Assembly: GCF_000835495.1 (NCBI RefSeq)
Contig: NW_015622543.1
Span: 3,448,463 to 3,512,462 of the forward strand
DNA length: 64,000 nucleotides
Direction: 5' to 3'
Source: Cladophialophora immunda
Taxonomy: Eukaryota; Ascomycota; Eurotiomycetes; Chaetothyriales; Herpotrichiellaceae
The notes under the pieces were generated by a model, which worked only from the letters and a program-made list of their open reading frames with translations, made no database searches and was not told where the DNA came from. Positions 1-10,498 of this stretch are shown piece by piece (position 1 is the stretch's first letter; each line of letters begins with the position of its first letter). Both the position numbers and the translations under genes were made by a program.

Positions 1-1586
1 TGGTCGAGTGAACTCGTTTCGCCTCGGGGATACGGTGCTGCTCGAGGAAGGCTCGGTCGAGGTCACGTTCTTCCAAGTCTTTGACGACGGCGGCGATTTT
101 GGTCATGGCGGGAGCATTCCACACGCCCTCAGTACACGGGACTGCCGACAACAGCTCAATCGCTTCGTCCCGGACCCAGAGGTTCCGACATCGCGTGGCG
201 GTAAAGAACAGGGGCTGGACAACCCCTAGCCCCAAGGAAAATAGGGTGGGAATCGCATGTGACTGACGGTGGTGCAGGAGCGACCGAGACAACGAAACTA
301 TGAGGCGAAATGAATCGTCATGATCGTCGTAGCAGAGCTCGTCAGGAGAGAGTGCCGTCGCCAAGTAGACCTGGGCGGTCTGGTGATGAATGCGAAGAAG
401 GTTTGAGTGTGCTTGGGTGTACGTGTTTGGAAATCTATCCAGGCGGCTCACAAACTCGTCATAGATCAGCTCCCACCGCTGTAAACGGGCCACTAGATTC
501 CGGCTTTGATTCGCAATATGCGGAGGCCGATCGTCCGGATTCCAATAGCGGTGGGAATTGTCAAGAGTGCCCCTTAAGAACGACCATAGCCGACTTAGAC
601 ATGCATAGAGGTAGCGTTGGGCAGTTTCCAGGGAATCAAAACGGACTCCATCTCCGTCGTAGTCATCGTCGTCATTGTCGGCAGCGGCGGTGGTGTTGGT
701 GGGAAGAAGTGGCGTGAGCCGTGGCACCCAACCTTCGATAAATGTAGACCCTTGGACGTCAAGGCGCGCAAATTCGTGGAAGATGTCGTCGTCGACTGTT
801 GACCTTACACGTAAGAGGAAGGCGGCTGGTATATAAAGGATGTAAAGGAAGAAAGGGGGGGGACACTGAGCTCTCACCAGACAAGGACGAACAGACACGT
901 AGACCATTCTCCAAATGGAGTCGTGCCCCGTTGTAGGCGCCCTGCGCGAGTTCATAACAGATGCCCAGCAGAGCGCATACCAAGGCGACCTCGGCGGCGT
1001 GTCGATCGGGCGGCCGCAGCAATAGCTTCCGCAGATCTCGGATGGAGAGGCTGTAGGAATTGAGGCCAAAATTCGTAGCACCATCACCATTCCCGCCAGC
1101 TGGCCACCGCGACGAGGCCTGGAGCTGATGGGCTGTGAGCGCGACCGCGGCGTGGCGCACGCACGACTCCTGGTTAAGTGCCTGCAGGATCAGGCGCTCA
1201 AGGCGTCGAGAAGGGTCGTCGAAAAGTGCGCTGATGACCTGAGAACGAAAGGCATCGAGACAAAGGAGCCCCAGTCCCCACGGCTTCTCGTCGTGTGGCA
1301 GGGTTGACAACACCATTCCAACGACGGTCACCGGAGGCTTCCACGTGAGCGAGAGAGCCTCGCGTGGTTGGACAATGACAGCGTAGCCATCACAGGTGCG
1401 TCCTGTCACCATGCATTGTCGGCAGATTGGTTTCGTTTCGTCACACTTGACATGTCGAACCCTTGACGCGCATCAGCCCTCTCCGCGAGGTGGCCACCGA
1501 GGGGAGGGGGCGGGCTCAGCAATAGCTTACCGACAGGTCAAACACCCAAGACGGGACCGAGACGAGCTTTTCCTGACCTGTCCCAT
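1..1586 (-). CDS. Zn2Cys6 fungal transcription factor, C-terminus beyond the window edge
   Basis: Nuclear DNA-binding regulator; target genes unknown. Three exons join in frame: 1586-1531, 1461-878 and 795 to the left edge, with introns of 69 bp (donor GTAAGC) and 82 bp (GTGAGA, acceptor AACAG). The first intron splits the zinc cluster. After splicing, six cysteines fall at residues 15, 18, 25, 32, 35 and 42, with the core VRHVKCDETKPICRQC. Residues about 70-200 carry the fungal-specific regulatory domain pattern (LCLDAFRSQVIS, CVRHAAVALTAHQ). Exon 3 continues it (HEFARLDVQG) and stays open through all 795 bases, so at least 478 residues are present and the stop lies outside the window. The start is the ATG giving MGQVRKSSSRSRLGC, a basic N-terminus normal for this class. 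A GC-rich intron 2 contains an 8-G run. The zinc cluster is seen directly; the regulatory role is inferred from the family. Confidence 0.93.
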
Positions 1587-3183
1587 GAAGGCTTGAAAAA
1601 AAGCTGCGGGGGATCAGGTGGTCCGAAAAGTCCGCGACAAAGGATATGAGATTGAGAAACGTCCACTTGAGGGGTGCATAGTGTGGTGGTGATTTGTTTT
1701 GTGTGAGTTCCGGCAGAAGCGAAAAAGGCGAAATGTCCCCCTTGTGCGTGACAGTTGTCTAAGACTTCGGGGACGTAGAAGATTAGGGAGAGCGCAGAAG
1801 AGATGAAGATTTACAAAAGACCTCCTAAGATCTCGTACTAGACTAGGTAGGTAGACCCCGTCATAGATGGAGGGAACGAGAAGGGACATACGAGAAAGTC
1901 GAGAGGATAGAAGGGCCTAAAAATAGGGTAGTTAGTGATTTTGCCTACTAGGGACTAGTATCCTAGTCTAGCGCGGGAGTAGAAGTTATTGTCAAATAGG
2001 GAAGGGGTAGGCCTAGAGCGAATTATAGGTAAGTCAAAGGTACATCGAAGGTGAGTTAAAGCTGAATAGGAGGCGAATGGTGTTTAAAAGCGGCGTAGGT
2101 TCGGGTGAGCGTCGAAGTGCGCTCGGTGTCGATTTACCTCATCTTTATTGGCCAAGAAGCGTCGAGATGCCTTTTGTCAGATTACGTCGCGCTCAGGATG
2201 GGCATCAGGATGGTCAACCACTCGGCTCGCGCCAAATGCGAGTGAGTAGAGGACGGCAAACGGCAATCATCGTCGTCCTCACTCGGGGGGAACCTGGTCG
2301 GCAACCACTTCCAAGTTCCAACACAGATCATGGCCGATTCCCGAGCAGATCATTGCTTGTTTCTCCCAAGACCTCCGGCCTTACGCTAAGTTCACACGGC
2401 GGAAAGTCTGGTAGCAGAGATGGTGCCTGAAGAGCGAGCCATCGACGTCATCTCATGGTTGATACCACCAGACACCACCCTGTGCCACCAGATGCCACCA
2501 GATGCCACCAATAACGCCATCGCCGCCATCATGGACTTCGACCGGCGGGCAGGGAGATCGACCATAGATCCCATCATCAAGCCACGCAGCCTGCTCCAGC
2601 CTTTCCACATGGGCAAGGCAACACCAAGGCAAGAGGGATTTCCGCCTCCTATCTCTGTTCTAACTTCCGCCATTTTGGCCTCGTGTCCGGCACATGGTCT
2701 GCATATCCAGCAAACTGAAAAGAGCCTGGAAGTCACAAATGAACAATATCAAGGGATGGATGGCAAGGGATATCGCCTCCCCACAATCCACCTTCCCGCC
2801 CTCCAGGTCGCGCCTGACCAGGCCAGGGTGTTTCTAGAAAGCTGACCATGACCGTGCCTTCGTCATTGTGCAGAGGTGTGAGTTTTCATTCGAACCGCCA
2901 TCCTCCGGCTCCACTTCGAGGCTATCAGATGGATACTGTTGATATCATAGCTCATCACATTTTCACTGCCCAGGACCCCTTTGTTGACCGAGGTGCCCAC
3001 GGTGCCCTTGTGGTGGCATTGTCCCATCCTTATCCATGAGACATAATTTGTATATACTTGCTCCATTCCCCCCAGATTTCCCCGTTGCAGGTTGCTGACG
3101 CGACCTTGGGACAAATTATTCATCCTTCCATTTTTGTGTGTGGGTGAGCCACAACAGGGCATTGATCGCATCTTTTACCCATC
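1587..3183. other. Intergenic region between divergent TF and MFS genes
   Basis: No convincing gene. This 1.6 kb separates two divergently transcribed genes and must hold both promoters. The part at about 1830-1975 is unusually rich in CTAG tetramers (six in about 140 bp). A small 10-bp tandem repeat lies at 2484-2510. The open frames here lack codon bias and recognisable motifs. Confidence 0.7.
2484..2510. repeat. Short tandem repeat GCCACCAGAT, 2.7 copies
   Basis: Perfect copies of the 10-mer GCCACCAGAT at 2484-2493 and 2494-2503 are followed by a partial copy to 2510. Degenerate relatives (ACCACCAGAC) precede it. Confidence 0.85.
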
Positions 3184-5109
3184 ATGGCACCCCATGAACG
3201 CCATCCGCAATTCAATATCCCGACAGCAGAGACCGAGACCTCACCCGAGGCCCAAGAGGAAACTGGAGAATGGGAGAGAGCATCTACCGTGAAGCCAGAT
3301 GACGATGCTCAGCAACAAACCGAGCACGTTGGCAGCACATTAGCTGAACAGAAGGCCGAAAAGGAGGCCGAAGACGAACCCGAACCCGAAACTTTTGACA
3401 AGATCGAAATCACCGAAGAGGACTGCTATAGCGAGCTGGGCTATGCCTTCCCCGAATGGAAGAAATGGACAATCCTCACCGTTATCTTCCTGGTCCAACT
3501 GTCCATGAACTTCAACACTAGCCTTTACTCCAACGGCCTGAAAGGTATTTCGCAAGAATTCCATGTCAGTGAACAAGCTGCACGATGTGGTGCCATGATA
3601 TTCCTGGTGCTGTATGCCTTCGGCTGTGAGTTGTGGGCTCCGTGGAGCGAGGAACTTGGCCGATGGCCTATTCTTCAGCTCTCGTTGACGCTGGTCAATA
3701 TTTGGCAGCTCCCCGTCGCCCTGGCCCCTAACTTCGCCTCCGTCATGGTTGGAAGAGCTCTGGGTGGTCTCAGTTCTGCTGGAGGTTCGGTAACCCTGGG
3801 AATGATTGGTTAGTCTTTCACACTCAACTTATTGTTCATATCACTAATCCTTTCCCAGCCGACATGTGGGATTCCGATAACCAGCAATACGCCGTTGCTT
3901 ATGTGGTCTTCTCCTCTGTCTTTGGCTCCGTCCTCGGTCCCATCGTCGGTGGGTTCGTTGAACAATATGTCAGCAGTTGGAGGTGGACGATTTGGATCCA
4001 GCTCATCTTCGGCGGCTTTGTCCAGGCCTGTCATTTCTTCCTGGTCCCGGAAACACGTTCGACCATCATGATGGATCGAATTGCAAAGAGAAGGCGCAAG
4101 GCCACGGGTGAGAACATCTGGGGCCCGAACGAACTCGAACCGTTCAGAGACCGTTTCTCCGTTAAGGAAATTCTCATCACCTGGATCCGGCCGTTCAAAA
4201 TGTTCCTTACAGAGCCCATTGTTCTCACACTATCGCTCCTCAGTGGGTTCAGCGACGCACTCATCTTCATGTTCATCCAGTCTTTCTCCCTGGTATACGC
4301 GCAATGGAACTTTGCGGTCTTTGCAGTTGGCCTGGCCTTTCTGCCCCTGGGAATTGGATACATTATTGCCTGGATCTCCTTCATTCCAGCCATCAAGCGC
4401 AACATTCACGAGAGACAGTCCAAGCCCGGCAACGAGAAAGCTCAATATGAATCTCGGCTTTGGTGGCTGCTGTGGACGGCTCCTTGCCTGCCAATTGGCT
4501 TGTTTGGGTTTGCCTGGACAATTCAAGGACCTCCAATCCACTGGATCGGCTCTATGATCTTTGCTGCGCTTGTGGGTCTAGCAAACTATGCCATCTACAT
4601 GGCTACTATTGACTATATGATCTGCGCCTACGGTCCCTACTCTGCGTCTGCCACTGGCGGTAACGGATGGTCGAGAGATTTCCTTGCTGGTGTGCTTACT
4701 ATTCCTGCTACACCGTTCTTTACAAGTGAGTATGACTGTTCCATTTGAGAAACGTTGGGAACTAATTTGGAGTCCCGCAGATATTGGAGGTCGCCGTCAT
4801 CTTAACTATGCTTGCACCATTCTTGCCTGTATTGCCACCCTCCTCGTCCTCGCCGTCTACGTCATCTACTATTATGGTCCTACCCTTCGGAAGAGATCAC
4901 CCTTCGCGCAGTCCCTTGCAGATGCGCGTGCCGATAATGAAGGGCGTCGCCTCTCGTACTTGCCTTCTGCTTCAGGAACCTCGGAGTCTAGAAGGCTCTC
5001 GAGGACGAATACAGGCGCATCAAGAGATCTAAACTCAAGGAGGACAAGCCAGGCCGAGTTTGTCAGAAGACAGAGTATGCCACGGATGGGAAGCGGAATG
5101 GTAAGATAA
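3184..5109 (+). CDS. MFS transporter, DHA1 / multidrug-polyamine type
   Basis: Predicted plasma-membrane proton antiporter of the major facilitator superfamily, 606 residues. Three exons, 3184-3808, 3859-4725 and 4781-5109, are separated by 50 and 55 bp introns; both junctions restore the frame (MIADMWD and FFTNIGG). The first about 95 residues are hydrophilic and acidic (EDEPEPETFDKIEITEED) and would face the cytosol. Membrane segments start at WTILTVIFLVQLSMNF. The loop SEELGRWPILQ matches the MFS motif-A position, and RALGGLSSAGGSVTLGMIADMW is characteristic of fungal DHA1 relatives of Tpo1/Flu1. A long central cytosolic loop (RIAKRRRKATGENIWGPNE) divides the two six-helix halves. The last about 80 residues are a Ser/Arg-rich tail that could be phosphorylated. 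The start is the first ATG of the frame, in context CATCATGGC. The substrate cannot be read from sequence; drug or polyamine export is the family expectation. Confidence 0.93.
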
Positions 5110-5686
5110 GTGTTGGGACGCTATGTTCGTTTCGTCATTCGGTCTGGAGTTTCGTCTCTCATGGACTGAAAAGGTGTTGGGTTCTTCCGCTGCGGACTTT
5201 GGGATTGCCCCACAGTAGATTGTTCACGTCTTCTGTGGATGCTTCGATCCCACTTGGTTTCTCGTTCGGAAGGGGTTGGGTCTAGCTGATGCCTGTGGCG
5301 CATTGAGCATGATTTATGTGTTGAGAAGAAAAAAAGATAAGATAAAAGAAAGAGTGAAGAGGCGCAGTTGTGCTACACTCGCGCCTGCTGTACAACATAC
5401 AATTCATGACCATTATGACCATGCTCTAGAATCATCCAAGACATCAGCAAAACATATAGCAAGTTCAAGTCGCACAAGTACAGAAAGACACGGCGAGCCA
5501 CAATTGGATTTCGTCGTCAGATCACGTGCACGTGCATGGGCCTGGACTGACCGTATTGCTGTGACTGACGTATTTGCATGTGCTCGTAATTTGAAATTTC
5601 GAGCCCACAAGCCTGGCTTTACATGCCACCACGCCAGTGTGAGCGAGTCTACCAAAAATCGCGGAAATTCAACCAGCACTTCCAGC
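5110..5686. other. MFS 3' flank and NOB1 promoter
   Basis: About 580 bp between two genes on the same strand. The NOB1 reading frame is open upstream to about 5276, but that stretch has no protein-like composition and the conserved protein begins at 5687. It contains a back-to-back pair of CACGTG elements, listed separately. Confidence 0.7.
5523..5534. promoter_or_regulatory. Tandem E-box pair CACGTGCACGTG upstream of NOB1
   Basis: Two perfect palindromic CACGTG hexamers lie directly end to end, about 155 bp before the NOB1 start codon. CACGTG is the binding site of fungal bHLH factors (Cbf1/Pho4-like and others). Function here is inferred from position only. Confidence 0.5.
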
Positions 5687-7033
5687 ATGACCGACTCTTC
5701 CTCTGTACCGCCGGGAACTGAGGAGAAAAAACCCGTGCACACCATAATCCTCGACGCTTCGCCTCTCCTGCTCAACACGCCCGGGATTTCCACCCTCCTC
5801 GCCCACGGCCATGTCCTGGTGACCACGCCCTCTGTCCTCGCCGAAATCAAAGCCGAGGAGGCAAGGAACAGGGTCGAAACACTCTACAAGCCCTTTCTGA
5901 CCGTCCGGTCGCCGAATCCCGAGAGTGTGAAGATCGTGAAGGACTTTGCGCGCAAGACGGGCGACGGCGCCGTGCTCAGTCACACGGATTTTGAGATTTT
6001 GGCGCTGGCGTACGAGATCGAGTGCGAAAGGAATGGAGGTGACTGGAGGCTGAGGACGACACCGGGACAGAAAAGACTTAATGGGGCGCCTCCGCCACCG
6101 CAGAATGAGGTGAAGGCAGAGGACGGTCAAGATCAGACTCCGAACACAGAGGATGTCGTGGAGGATGTGCAAGAGGAAGCAGAAAATGCGCTGGATTCTA
6201 TTGAGGAAAAGGTGGATAACCTGAGGCTCGAGGAGGCAGAAGCCCATAGGGAACGAGCAGAAGCAGGCGAAGCCATCGAAGTCAACGACGAAACCACAGA
6301 GGCAGCAACGCCACCTTCAGAGCAGCACCAGACAGGGATATCATCCACACAACCAATAGAGTCCGAAGGCTCAGACTCCGACGAAGGATGGATCACCCCT
6401 TCCAACATCAAACGCCGACAAGCCCAGGACGAGTCCGCCAGCAGCGGAGCGTCTAAATCTTCACCCAAACATCTCCAGGTAGCCACCATGACCGGCGACT
6501 TCGCCATGCAAAACGTTCTCCTCCAAATGAACCTAAACCTCATCTCCACCAAGACCTGCCAACGGATCTCCCAGATCAAGCAATTCATCCTGCGGTGTCA
6601 CGCATGTTTCTCCACCACCAAAGACATGTCGAAACAGTTCTGCTCGCGGTGCGGGAAACCCTCACTGACCAGGGTAACGTGTACAACAAATGATAAAGGA
6701 GAAGTGAAGCTGCATCTGAAGAGGAATATGCAATGGAACAACAAAGGCAATGTCTTTTCAGTCCCCAAACCCACGAGTGGGAGCGCAAATCAGAAATGGC
6801 AAGGGCCGAGGCACGGGGGAGGAGGTAAGAGCGGATGGGGCAATGATCTGATTTTGGCAGAAGATCAGAAGGAGTACGTAAGAGCCATGGCGAAGATGAA
6901 GAGGGATACCAGGAGAGAGAAGGATCTGATGGATGAGGATATCCTGCCCGGCATCCTGTCAGGCGACAGAGGTCATACCGCGGGACGGCCCAGGGTAGGG
7001 GCTGGTCGAAATGTCAACTCGAGAAAGCGGTAG
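5687..7033 (+). CDS. NOB1: NOB1, 20S pre-rRNA D-site endonuclease
   Basis: Essential PIN-domain RNase that cuts 20S pre-rRNA at site D to make mature 18S rRNA in late cytoplasmic pre-40S particles. 448 residues, no intron. The PIN domain opens with HTIILDASPLLL (catalytic Asp about residue 23), followed by Glu about 53 in LAEIKAEEAR and Asp about 101 in SHTDFEILALAYEIE. A long acidic, low-complexity insert (about 140-260) follows, as in other fungal Nob1 proteins, then GWITPSNIK. The zinc ribbon comes next (about 303-323: RCHACFSTTKDMSKQFCSRC), and then the conserved tail LHLKRNMQWNNKGNVFSVPKP. I chose the ATG at 5687 because the conserved protein starts just after it, although the frame is open further upstream. 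It is convergent with NOP10, with 188 bp between stops. Confidence 0.97.
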   Translation: MTDSSSVPPGTEEKKPVHTIILDASPLLLNTPGISTLLAHGHVLVTTPSVLAEIKAEEARNRVETLYKPFLTVRSPNPESVKIVKDFARKTGDGAVLSHTDFEILALAYEIECERNGGDWRLRTTPGQKRLNGAPPPPQNEVKAEDGQDQTPNTEDVVEDVQEEAENALDSIEEKVDNLRLEEAEAHRERAEAGEAIEVNDETTEAATPPSEQHQTGISSTQPIESEGSDSDEGWITPSNIKRRQAQDESASSGASKSSPKHLQVATMTGDFAMQNVLLQMNLNLISTKTCQRISQIKQFILRCHACFSTTKDMSKQFCSRCGKPSLTRVTCTTNDKGEVKLHLKRNMQWNNKGNVFSVPKPTSGSANQKWQGPRHGGGGKSGWGNDLILAEDQKEYVRAMAKMKRDTRREKDLMDEDILPGILSGDRGHTAGRPRVGAGRNVNSRKR

Positions 7034-7221
7034 GAGACTTGAACTTGTCAAAGAGTGTATTGACTGCGCCGTATGATAATGATATCCCCAAATCTTGTCT
7101 GGATGTCTTTTCCCCTTCTCTGGCCCTTTCGCGACGACGCCGCACTCCCAAAACGCCTGTATAGAAACCCATCATTTCTTTTCGTTATCTGCGAACAAAT
7201 CAATCGTCGTGCTCTCCGAGG

Positions 7222-7476
7222 TCAGATGGCGCGATCACGAAACATACTCTGCTGCGTCAAAAGCAACCCATATCGCTTCTTCAGAGTCACTCGGTGTCTA
7301 AGAGTCGCGTCAGAGTCATTCCCTCATCCAGGAGACGGTATGTGTTACCTCGAATATTTGTCGTCTGGGGAAAACCTCGCAGGATGGGCGGACTTTGTGA
7401 CGGTGCCATCGAGGACCTTTTTCAACGTGTAGATTCGCCTGCCGGTAGCAGGGTCTTCGGTGTACATGAGATGCAT
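7222..7476 (-). CDS. NOP10: NOP10, H/ACA snoRNP subunit
   Basis: Small core protein of H/ACA ribonucleoproteins, which guide rRNA pseudouridylation with the Cbf5 catalytic subunit in the nucleolus. Only 67 codons in two exons, 7476-7349 and 7297-7222, split by a 51 bp intron (GTAACA...TTAG). The start [20 protein letters not shown], then [18 protein letters not shown] across the junction, then [16 protein letters not shown], is the full Nop10 signature. The length is within the usual 58-67 residues. It lies in a different frame from the longest open frame on this strand, so ORF-length methods would miss it. It is convergent with NOB1 and divergent from SEN2, with which it shares a 664 bp promoter region. 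Confidence 0.97.
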
Positions 7477-8140
7477 CTTTCGTGTGCTGTTGAATTTGCT
7501 GGCGATTATGTTTCGAGCAGTCTGCTGTACGAGGTGGGTAGATGTGATTCAAAATCGCAGAACCGTGGTTGGGTGCCCTTTTTTTTTGTGTTGGAGAAAT
7601 TTCAGAACCAGGCAAAGCACCCGCCGCGCCCAAAATTTCCGTCGCCAAAGATTTCCCCGCGAACTCACCGAAAACTGCAATAAGTTTGACCAGCCCCAAG
7701 CTTGATGAGTGAGGCCTTTTCCAGCGCCCAACCAGGCCGATTGTAACTACGATTTGACAAGAACACTTCCATTTTGAGTGACTTGCACGCTCGTCTGGTG
7801 CAGTACGACTGTTCCCCTCCACCGACGAGGGCGGCTTGCGATGGACCGTTTCATCTGACCTTGAATCCTCCTTTTCCCTCTCTACCACACGGCAGACCGG
7901 ATACGAAAGTGAGTATGCCCAATCCCTGGATCACACCACATAATATTTTCCATCTTCCCGACGATGACACTCTTGCTTGCCGAGGAGGTTGCACTTTGAT
8001 TTCAGCTTCTCTCCGATGTGGGCTTCGTGTATTAGACTACAACGGTATCTGAGGGACCGACCTTTGACTGCTGGCTCTGAATTTGTCTTTTGAGACATGT
8101 GAAAATTCCAACAAGGCTGACCTTGAACAAGGAATCCATC
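7477..8140. other. Divergent promoter region NOP10 / SEN2
   Basis: 664 bp between the two start codons. It contains a nine-T run near 7579-7587. Short open frames on the minus strand have no recognisable protein motifs and are treated as 5' untranslated sequence. Confidence 0.65.
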
Positions 8141-9790
8141 ATGGCCTCAACTCCCACAACTCCCGTGAGCGACGAGGCCTCGTCAACGAGACCACCTTCC
8201 TCGAAGCCTCCGAGGCGGCCCAAGAGACCAAACTATACTCAGATCCATCGCCATCTGCTGCCCATCGAAGTCCATCCACTCCCTGTTCTGATCCCCCACA
8301 ACCCATTGTCGTTGGTTGCTATCGCCCTCTCGTACCTCGTCCAAGTTCTTTCGCCGCCAACCCGTCCGACGTACAATGGCTACTTCTCTTCGGCCACTTC
8401 CTCCATCCACGTCACCGACCCGGAGACGATACGTAAACTCTGGGAAATGGGTTTCTTTGGAAGAGGTAGCCTCAGCCGAAGTGAGCCGAATTGGTTAGAG
8501 AATAGACAGAAGAAAGGTCGGACAGCCGAAGAGAACACAGCCTCTCGCAGGGAGCAGAGGAGGCAGTTGAAGCAAGAACGGGCACGGAAGGAGCAAGAAG
8601 AGATCGATCAAAAGTTATCAGAAGAGTCGCAGCAATACGGTGATGGGGTGGGCCAGGTGGATGGTGCCATTGAGCAAGAACCAGTCCAAAAATCACAGCA
8701 GAACGGCGACGTTATTGTCAATGTAACTCACGCATCCGACAGACCCAGATTGGACCAACTGCCTCGGAACGGGAGTTTGAACGGCGACATTAACGGCGTT
8801 CTCACGGAAAATGTCCTCAAAACAAATGCTCAAAATATCTGTGACATTGGCAGTGTACTGGAATCAGCTAGTGGGACTGCGACGCCTGATGTTGAAGAAG
8901 ACAACAAGGAGAACGGCTCAATCCAAGGATTCGAGGAGTGGAAAAAAGCAATCGAGGCGAATGGGATCCCAACTCCGCCGCCCACATCCACCTGCTCAGA
9001 TACTAGTCAGGTTGAAGGTCGGCCGGTGAAGAGACTGCAGAGAACCAAAACAGTCCGATTCTCGCCCACCATCGAAGCCCGCGAATTTGACCTGACTTCC
9101 CCTGTGATATCACCCATCAAGAGTCCCGGCACGTCTCCACTTGAGGATGCAAAACCGGAGAGCGAAAAGCCCGTCCAGCAAGAAAACCAGGAACACCTGA
9201 ATGTTTCACTCGAAGAGGCATTTTTCCTCTCCTACGCCCTGGGCGTCCTCGATATCTACTGCGATGACAGCAACACGATCCTCCCTCCGACATCTCTTCT
9301 CTCCCTCTTCCGACGCCATTCATATCACCCTCCCCGGTCACTGTCTGTCCCAGCCGAACCGGACGACCCCTTCATGATTTCCTACGCAGTGTACCACCAC
9401 TACCGCTCCTTAGGCTGGGTTGTCCGCAGCGGCGTCAAATTTTCCACCGACTATCTCCTGTATAACCGTGGCCCGGCCTTCTCCCACGCCGAGTTTGCAG
9501 TTGTCATCATCCCCTCGTACACCGATCCGTTCTGGACACAATCAGCGTCGCCGGAGCAGCGGAAAGCCACCGAAAGGAGAACAAGCAAGAAGAATTGGTG
9601 GTGGTTACACGGGATTAATCGGGTACAGGCACAGGTACATAAACAGCTGGTGCTCTGCTACGTGGATGTCCCGCCGCCGCTGAAAGACGCCAAGAAGCGC
9701 AAGGATGTCGATATAGGCTGGCTATTTTCCAGGTACAAGATCCGGGATGTCAATGTGAGGAGGTGGACGCCGAACCGCAGTCGAGATTGA
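8141..9790 (+). CDS. SEN2: SEN2, catalytic subunit of tRNA-splicing endonuclease
   Basis: Cuts the 5' splice site of intron-containing pre-tRNAs as part of the Sen2-Sen34-Sen15-Sen54 complex. 549 residues in a single exon. The N-terminal domain (about 25-150) has the conserved RPNYTQIHRHLLPIEVHPLP and KLWEMGFFGRGSLSRSEPNW. A charged, low-complexity linker fills about 150-340. The catalytic domain begins at LSLEEAFFLSYALGVL-like sequence (here VSLEEAFFLSYALGVLDI). The three active-site residues can be placed: Tyr441 in DYLLYNRGP, His449 in FSHAEFAVVI and Lys501 in VHKQLVLCYV. The Tyr-His spacing of 8 equals that in yeast; the His-Lys spacing is lengthened by an insert. An in-frame ATG 51 bp upstream exists, but the ATG at 8141 has the better context (ATCATGGCC). 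Confidence 0.96.
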   Translation: MASTPTTPVSDEASSTRPPSSKPPRRPKRPNYTQIHRHLLPIEVHPLPVLIPHNPLSLVAIALSYLVQVLSPPTRPTYNGYFSSATSSIHVTDPETIRKLWEMGFFGRGSLSRSEPNWLENRQKKGRTAEENTASRREQRRQLKQERARKEQEEIDQKLSEESQQYGDGVGQVDGAIEQEPVQKSQQNGDVIVNVTHASDRPRLDQLPRNGSLNGDINGVLTENVLKTNAQNICDIGSVLESASGTATPDVEEDNKENGSIQGFEEWKKAIEANGIPTPPPTSTCSDTSQVEGRPVKRLQRTKTVRFSPTIEAREFDLTSPVISPIKSPGTSPLEDAKPESEKPVQQENQEHLNVSLEEAFFLSYALGVLDIYCDDSNTILPPTSLLSLFRRHSYHPPRSLSVPAEPDDPFMISYAVYHHYRSLGWVVRSGVKFSTDYLLYNRGPAFSHAEFAVVIIPSYTDPFWTQSASPEQRKATERRTSKKNWWWLHGINRVQAQVHKQLVLCYVDVPPPLKDAKKRKDVDIGWLFSRYKIRDVNVRRWTPNRSRD

Positions 9791-10498
9791 GACTGAGACC
9801 TTGGAGTGACCTACGATGATGAATGGCGAGGAATAAAAATATACCTCCTTTTTTTTACGCAAAATGTCGATGCAAGGAAGGACACACGGACGGGGAAACC
9901 CCAAAAAGCGCTTTTTATCGGACATGAAGGTTTGGAATGAATATATGAATCTTTAGATACCCAGGGGAGACCTGTTTTTAGGTAGGGACATGAATGATCA
10001 CAATGATGTTAGAACAGGGAAAGTGTCTATTTCCTGGAGCCCCATGCTTCGTTTCGACCGTGTGTCTATTCCTCTAGGGCCATGCAAATTCCTCTGTGAG
10101 CTAGCCTATGGAGCTGTCCTGAGGGATGCCACGGCCCAAGAGACCTTTGCCTGACACGGAACTTGCGGCCCTTGACTTGCTCAGCGTAAGAACCCAAGGA
10201 GGAAATCCCCCAGGTAACGGTGGACGAGAGAATGCGGCATTAGCGAAGGACGATGTATTCGTGCAAGGAACTCGGACTCTGTAGGAGGGGGAGAAGCCGG
10301 GGGAGGTGCATATAATGGTTCAAGCTCCATAGATGGATCGCCTTTCTGGACCGGGCCTCTCCATGGAAAGATGGCCGGACGCAACAACAGTTCCTGGTTT
10401 GTCAGAGCCTTGATCCCTTTTCGCACGGCCTCGCGCCGCCTCGTCTGGACCCGATCTGGGGGTTGGGAGTTATGGCTCCAAAACACTGCGAACCGTCG
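9791..10498. other. Convergent intergenic region SEN2 / Zn2Cys6 TF
   Basis: Holds two 3' flanks. An eight-T run lies near 9850. A 101-codon open frame on the minus strand (10181-10486) has no motif or homology I recognise and sits where the TF 3' untranslated region should be; I do not call it a gene. Confidence 0.65.

Noticed and set aside
7316..7888. 190-codon minus-strand frame across NOP10
   Set aside because: It runs out of phase with the real NOP10 exons and through its intron; composition is random.
10181..10486. 101-codon minus-strand frame after the seven-exon TF
   Set aside because: Follows the TAG stop of the TF directly; no homology or splice signal connects it.
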